This document shows positions 23,554 to 27,073 of a stretch of DNA of 27,073 nt, piece after piece. The translations under genes were made by a program, and so were the position numbers. The stretch comes from Fen-1362 sp964597035 (GTDB lineage Bacteria; Planctomycetota; Phycisphaerae; Sedimentisphaerales; Anaerobacaceae), in assembly GCA_964597035.1 (NCBI GenBank), contig CAZQWM010000033.1, forward strand, positions 1 through 27,073, in the 5' to 3' direction. Below the pieces are notes generated by a model. That model searched no databases. It worked only from the letters and a program-made list of their open reading frames with translations, and was not told the DNA's origin. Each line of letters opens with the position of its first letter. The first letter of the stretch is position 1.

Positions 23554-23916
23554 TTAAAGTGATTTTGTTTTTCCGCTTTGAATTCGCTGGGTGCCGACCA
23601 CCAAATTATTCTCTCCAAAACCGCCGGCCGTCATTGTGATGCCGCCTCTAAGGGCCTCTGGCGCCGTTATTAGCTCCGGGATAACAGATTGCCTATCGAA
23701 GGCCCCCGCCTTGAGCATTTTGCACTGGTTAAGCTTTGCCTCTAATGCGGTAACTTTTTGGGTTGTTTTTTGGATTTCACAGGCCGGCGCTTATTTCCGC
23801 GGCATACTACCGGCTACTGATTCATCCCGCTTTTCAAACTTCAGCGCAACTTTTATCCCGCGCTGCTTTTGACTGTCTGGTTTTGATGCTCCCAAACCCG
23901 CCAAAACTACATAAGT
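23554..23916 (-). pseudogene. Interrupted reading frame between coaE and rho
   Basis: The 409-bp spacer between coaE and rho holds one minus-strand frame open for 41 codons, then TAA at 23791-23793, then open for 78 more codons to a stop at 23554. The first part includes GASKPDSQKQRGIKVALKFEK. The second begins APACEIQKTTQKVTALEAKL, which looks like a cysteine followed by a short coiled coil as in small coiled-coil lipoproteins, and continues with ITAPEALRGGITMTAGGFG. No start codon with a ribosome-binding site exists for the second part (first ATG at 23718). It could be a decayed gene, a sequencing error, or two chance frames. I recognise no family. Confidence 0.3.
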
Positions 23917-23932
23917 CTAACTCGAACTCCGC

Positions 23933-24550
23933 TTACCCTTTATCCGTTATGCTTGAGAATATGTCAGCGATTTGTCCGGACAAGTATGATAAGTCGGAAT
24001 TGTTATCGACAATAGTATCGGCGATGCGCCTCTTTTTGTCCAGAGAAATTTGCAGATTTTCTCGAATTTTTAGCCCCGCAGCCCCAAAAAGACCCGTTTT
24101 TAGGCCTCTTTCGAGGCGTGTCTGCTCCCCGCAGTCCACAAAAATTACGTAATTACAGCGTTTATCCCAGCCGACTTCGACCAGCAAAGGCATATCCAAG
24201 ACAATCGCCCTCACCTCCGGCTGGCCCTCATATCGGCCAATCAACTCCTCCACCCTCGCCAAAACAGGCGGGTGCAGTATAGCATCCAGCGATTCGAGCT
24301 TGCCGGCGTCGGCGAATACTATCTCGGCTAACTTCGACCGGCTGACCTTCCCTTGGCTGCCCAGCACCCCTTCGCCGAACAGTCCGACAATCCTGCCCCG
24401 AAGCCGCTCATCTTCAAGCAACTGATGCGCTATTTCATCGGCGTCTATCACCGCGCAGCCAAGCTTCGCTAATTCGGCCGCTACTGTGCTTTTCCCCGAG
24501 CACACACCCCCGACGATACCAATAACCGGTTTACTGCCTTCCTTTTCCAT
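23933..24550 (-). CDS. coaE: Dephospho-CoA kinase
   Basis: A 205-residue P-loop kinase that phosphorylates the 3'-hydroxyl of dephospho-CoA, the last step of coenzyme A synthesis. P-loop GGVCSGKS (14-21), then the family-typical AVIDADEIAHQLLE, SRSKLAEIVFAD, LDAILHPPVLARVEELI and VLDMPLLVEVGWDKRCNYVIFVDC. Length is normal for the family. The frame is open to a TTG at 24586, but the ATG at 24550 gives the usual N-terminus; its ribosome-binding site is weak. It lies upstream of rho in the same direction, separated by 409 bp that contain a broken frame. Confidence 0.94.
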   Translation of the reverse strand: MEKEGSKPVIGIVGGVCSGKSTVAAELAKLGCAVIDADEIAHQLLEDERLRGRIVGLFGEGVLGSQGKVSRSKLAEIVFADAGKLESLDAILHPPVLARVEELIGRYEGQPEVRAIVLDMPLLVEVGWDKRCNYVIFVDCGEQTRLERGLKTGLFGAAGLKIRENLQISLDKKRRIADTIVDNNSDLSYLSGQIADIFSSITDKG

Positions 24551-24610
24551 ATCCCAAAGCTTAATTGCCCCCCGTTGTCTCGTCAAGCCGGTAAATAGAA
24601 GACAACTTTC

Positions 24611-24901
24611 CTAAGGTGGTGCGTGGTAATCCCCTCGTGGCACCGTGCCTGTGTCCGTCGTAACAAATTTCCGGCTCACCAATTCGCCTTTATAGATATC
24701 ATTGCAATCCGGCAGATTGCTGTTGTCGAAATTGCCTGTGAGGCCTATGCCCGTCTGCCGTTGGTTGTCGGACATTATGGTGAAAGTGAAAAAGTCACCA
24801 GATTCGTTGTTATTCAGGTCGGTGATAGTCGGCTCAAACCTACCGCTGGCCAAAGCAGGGTCTGACATTGAGACTAATACAACTCCCGCGAATGTAATCA
24901 C
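24611..24901 (-). CDS. Hypothetical 96-residue protein, possibly a gene remnant
   Basis: The frame starts at a GTG and its first 18 residues (ITFAGVVLVSMSDPALA before SG) resemble a signal peptide. The rest contains TITDLNNNESGDFFTFTIMSD and NSNLPDCNDIYKGEL. I recognise no family. There is no good ribosome-binding site, and the same frame continues upstream across a TAA and a TGA (see the pseudogene entry at 24611-25207), so it may be just the tail of a dead gene. Confidence 0.3.
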   Translation of the reverse strand: MITFAGVVLVSMSDPALASGRFEPTITDLNNNESGDFFTFTIMSDNQRQTGIGLTGNFDNSNLPDCNDIYKGELVSRKFVTTDTGTVPRGDYHAPP

Positions 24902-25207
24902 TTTTGAATTGCTTATAGAATCCGTTCCTTAAGGGGGAATGTCTTGTGTCACAACGTACTGAATAAAGCTCATACTGAAAACAGCGTCAATAAGTCCCGC
25001 GCTGAGCCCCGGCTTGTCGGGGTTGAACCAGGTTGAAGGCTTTGAGTATGGCACCTTGCGCAGCCGTTCGAGGACTTGCAGAAGTCAGACGATGACACCC
25101 TGGCCGGCTCGCATCGGACTCCTTAAATCCCTGTTTGTCAGGCAGTTACATTTAGAGGGTATTTTCCGGCGGATGCGCTTCTGTAATAATACTTCGATGT
25201 TTGCACG
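24611..25207 (-). pseudogene. Reading frame with two in-frame stops upstream of coaE
   Basis: One minus-strand frame runs from 25207 to 24611 with 196 sense codons and only two stops: TGA at 25085-25087 and TAA at 24929-24931. The open stretches are 40, 51 and 105 codons, much longer than chance usually gives. They include NCLTNRDLRSPMRAGQGVIV, VLERLRKVPYSKPSTWFNPD followed by KPGLSAGLIDAVFSMSFIQY, and the hypothetical protein annotated at 24611-24901. AAGGAG lies just before an ATG at 25117. Because two different stop codons are involved, a single recoded codon does not explain it; decay is more likely. No family recognised. Confidence 0.35.
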
Positions 25208-25358
25208 TCACTCAAAAAACCGGCGTCAAAAAAATACGTTCTACAGCACCCAAACCACGTTTTAACCACACAGGCAGGACTGAGCACGCAAGATAAAATT
25301 TTTCGACAAAATTTGTTTGCTGTGCAGAAGTCGTTGTTGTATAGTTACTTGCAGTTGC

Positions 25359-25388
25359 TTGACTTGTTAACCTTGGCAGTGTTAAGAT
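25359..25388 (+). promoter_or_regulatory. Candidate promoter of the HU gene
   Basis: TTGACT (25359-25364, 5 of 6) and TAAGAT (25383-25388, 4 of 6) are 18 bp apart on the plus strand, giving a leader of about 118 bases. The leader carries AGGAGGT at 25470-25476, a perfect Shine-Dalgarno match, 38 bases before the HU ATG with no standard start codon at the right distance. Confidence 0.4.
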
Positions 25389-25513
25389 AGAGCTTCGCAG
25401 ATATGTGCGGTTGAGACCGAGAGAGGCACTATGTGCGTTTGGGTCACAAAACAGCTTTCCCGCAAACAGGAGGTTTTAATTCGCTACCGGCTGTTCGTTA
25501 AAGCGAGGTAAAT

Positions 25514-25825
25514 ATGCCAACCGTTACTAAGAAAGAACTTATCGATCGTATCTCAAAAAACACCCAGGCAAAGCGTGTTACTGTTAAGCGCATCGTTCAG
25601 ACGTTCCTCGATGAGATGACCGCGGAGCTGTCCAGGGGCAATCGAATAGAATTTCGTGATTTTGGGGTCTTCGAAACCAAAATCCGCGCCTCTCGCGTCG
25701 CGCAGAATCCAAAGACACTGCAGCGCGTGGAAGTCCCTGCAAAGAGAACCGTCAAATTCAAAATGGGCAGATTGATGAAGCAGCGGCTTAGCTCAAACAT
25801 CCCCCAATCGGCGAAGGCAAAATAG
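25514..25825 (+). CDS. HU/IHF-family nucleoid DNA-binding protein
   Basis: A 103-residue histone-like protein. The N-terminal helices (TKKELIDRISKNTQAKRVTVKRIVQTFLDEM) are followed by the family signature IEFRDFGVFETKIRASRVAQNPKTLQRVEVPAKRTVKFKMG, which includes the DNA-bending arms with the N-P pair. A basic tail of about 13 residues extends beyond the usual end. It bends and compacts DNA as a dimer. The ATG has GAGG six bases upstream. A cold-shock gene follows 146 bases later in the same direction. Whether it is an HU or an IHF type cannot be settled by eye. Confidence 0.93.
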   Translation: MPTVTKKELIDRISKNTQAKRVTVKRIVQTFLDEMTAELSRGNRIEFRDFGVFETKIRASRVAQNPKTLQRVEVPAKRTVKFKMGRLMKQRLSSNIPQSAKAK

Positions 25826-25971
25826 ACTTGAGGTGAAGGCTGCAGGACGTCGAAATAACGGCCCGGCAGCAAAATGGTTGGTCGCCGAACAATTACAGGC
25901 CGGCGTGTCCGGGGAAATGCGGCGTCCGGAACACCGGGTGTTCGGCAAAGTTGTTCAAGGGAGTTGTTTTT

Positions 25972-26226
25972 ATGTCAGAGGGAACAGTCAAGTGGTTTAA
26001 TCCAAGGAAGGGATACGGCTTTATCGCTGCCACCGATGGAAACGATGTTTTTGTCCACTACTCAAGCATCGACAGCGAGGGATACAAAACTCTTGAAGAG
26101 GGCGATACCGTCAACTTCGACATCGTGAAGGGTGAAAAAGGCCTGAGAGCTGAAAATGTAGTTCCTCGCTCAGCCGACAAGGCGGCAGCAAAAAAAAGCG
26201 AGAGAAAAGTTCGAGCAGAACAGTAA
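25972..26226 (+). CDS. Cold-shock-domain protein (CspA family)
   Basis: An 84-residue single-stranded nucleic-acid-binding protein. Residues 1-66 form the five-strand cold-shock domain: GTVKWFNPRKGYGFI with RNP1 (KGYGFI), and VFVHYSSI with RNP2. A charged tail (DKAAAKKSERKVRAEQ) follows that ordinary CspA proteins lack and that could add nonspecific RNA or DNA binding. It likely acts as an RNA chaperone. The ATG at 25972 has AGGGAG eight bases upstream, better than the in-frame start at 25951. Upstream, GAACA-CCGGG-TGTTC (about 25929-25943) could form a hairpin in the leader. Confidence 0.94.
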   Translation: MSEGTVKWFNPRKGYGFIAATDGNDVFVHYSSIDSEGYKTLEEGDTVNFDIVKGEKGLRAENVVPRSADKAAAKKSERKVRAEQ

Positions 26227-26346
26227 ACTTGAATCTGTATACCTTCTCGCCACAAGAACAGTTCTGACCTGAATGAGCTTTTCACGGTGGCTGATTCGCC
26301 AAACGCCATCCCGGCCGGCCAATCTAAGCACATCCGCAACCACCCC

Positions 26347-26365
26347 AAACCGGCGCCGGTTTTTT
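26347..26365 (+). terminator. Intrinsic terminator after the cold-shock gene
   Basis: AAACCG, loop GCGC, CGGTTT, then three more T residues and C. This is a compact Rho-independent terminator shape about 120 bases after the cold-shock gene stop and before the HNH endonuclease gene. Confidence 0.5.
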
Positions 26366-26444
26366 CTTGCAACTTTGCCGGGTATTTGATATGGATTTAA
26401 TAAATGATGAGTGGATAGCCAAGGTACTGAGGTGACTTCCAATT

Positions 26445-27073
26445 ATGCTCGCTGCAGAGCTTAAATCCGGCTTGGACTGCAATGTGCTTGTCCTCAACAA
26501 GCATTATATGGCGATTCGCATTGTCGGCGCCAGACGGGCCTTTTCCCTGCTTTGTCGACAGCTCGCCGAAGTTATCTCTTTCGAGGAAGGCACCTACGCC
26601 AATTACGACTTTCAGAGCTGGTGTGACGTCAGCGAATTCAAACGAAGCTTCGAGCCGGACAACCACGACTGGGTCTCGACCGTCAATTTCTACGTCGCTG
26701 TCCCGAGAATCATCCGCCTGCTGTTCTACGACCGCCTGCCGCGGACCGAGGTCAAGTTCAACCGCAGAAACATATTCGCACGCGACAAAAGCCGCTGCCA
26801 GTATTGCGGCAGGAAACAGCCCACCAGTGAATTATCCCTCGACCACGTCATCCCGAGAAGTATGGGCGGCAAAAGCATCTGGACGAATATCGTCTGTGCC
26901 TGCACCGACTGCAACGTCAAAAAAGGAGGCCGGACTCCCCACCAGGCCGGAATGACTCTAATACAAAAACCCGCCAGGCCCAGGCACAATCCTCTCGTTC
27001 ACGTTCACCTCGGCCACGAACGTTATCAAAGCTGGAAACAATTCTTAGACAACGCCTACTGGTCCGTCGAACT
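26445..27073 (+). CDS. HNH endonuclease, 3' end beyond the window
   Basis: An open frame of at least 209 codons that runs off the right edge. The ATG has GAGGTGA nine bases upstream, a strong ribosome-binding site. The N-terminal part (NVLVLNKHYMAIRIVGARRAF, then LAEVISFEEG) is typical of a widespread bacterial HNH protein type. The nuclease core lies at about 106-160: FNRRNIFARDKSRCQYCG with CxxC 118-121, LDHVIPRSMGG with the catalytic Asp-His 133-134, WTNIV with Asn148, and CTDCN with CxxC 153-156. The cysteines would bind a structural zinc ion. Family members are proposed DNA nucleases, and many have no known role. No restriction or defence partner is visible on this side; what follows the edge is not known. 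Confidence 0.9.
   Translation, partial: MLAAELKSGLDCNVLVLNKHYMAIRIVGARRAFSLLCRQLAEVISFEEGTYANYDFQSWCDVSEFKRSFEPDNHDWVSTVNFYVAVPRIIRLLFYDRLPRTEVKFNRRNIFARDKSRCQYCGRKQPTSELSLDHVIPRSMGGKSIWTNIVCACTDCNVKKGGRTPHQAGMTLIQKPARPRHNPLVHVHLGHERYQSWKQFLDNAYWSVE

Noticed and set aside
23591..23872. 93-codon plus-strand open frame between coaE and rho
   Set aside because: It is the complement of the minus-strand interrupted frame, is rich in Ser/Pro/Ala as shadow frames are, and lacks a ribosome-binding site.
25085..25087. TGA as a selenocysteine codon
   Set aside because: No convincing SECIS-like hairpin follows at the usual distance, and the same frame has a later TAA, so decay is the simpler reading.
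26482..26955. 157-codon plus-strand open frame at the right end
   Set aside because: It is an out-of-frame shadow of the HNH endonuclease gene starting at 26445, whose CxxC and Asp-His motifs are in the other frame.

Overview
The window reads as chromosomal DNA of a planctomycete, most likely of class Phycisphaerae (Sedimentisphaerales-like). This is inferred from the kinds of protein present, not from any search. The clues are a secreted GDSL-type hydrolase ending in a dockerin-like double repeat, a signal peptidase I carrying a zinc ribbon plus a large inserted domain, and several housekeeping proteins that are longer than their families usually are. There is no rRNA, tRNA, CRISPR array, transposase or prophage gene that I can support.

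Layout. 1-1240: two small membrane proteins on the minus strand in hairpin-rich spacer DNA, including a direct repeat whose copies each abut a hairpin. 1239-2633: a secreted SGNH hydrolase with dockerin. 2876-3946 (minus): a sigma-54 activator without a sensor domain. 4384-10369 (plus): a likely operon of signal peptidase I, an AsmA-like envelope protein, a UPF0316/DUF2179 membrane protein, a GH130 enzyme and a membrane protein with a TrkA_C domain. 10391-16602 (minus): gpmI, mutL and a three-gene cobalamin/iron-type ABC importer, the last four genes linked by ATGA overlaps. 16856-18423 (plus): a TPR lipoprotein and signal peptidase II, divergent from gpmI across a spacer with two well-formed promoters. 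18380-24550 (minus): coaE, rho, valS and a bifunctional-nuclease gene. 25514-27073 (plus): HU, a cold-shock protein and an HNH endonuclease that runs off the right edge.

The content is mostly core housekeeping: protein export, envelope upkeep, glycolysis, mismatch repair, transcription termination, tRNA charging, CoA synthesis and nucleoid proteins. I found no clear new defence or mobile system. The unusual material lies in the fine structure: an in-frame palindromic insertion in the ABC ATPase, an AT-rich insertion of about 94 residues in ValRS, heptamer repeats in inverted arrangement between rho and valS, the insertion-laden LepB, two reading frames broken by in-frame stops on either side of coaE, and a duplicated 21-base element next to hairpins of unrelated sequence.
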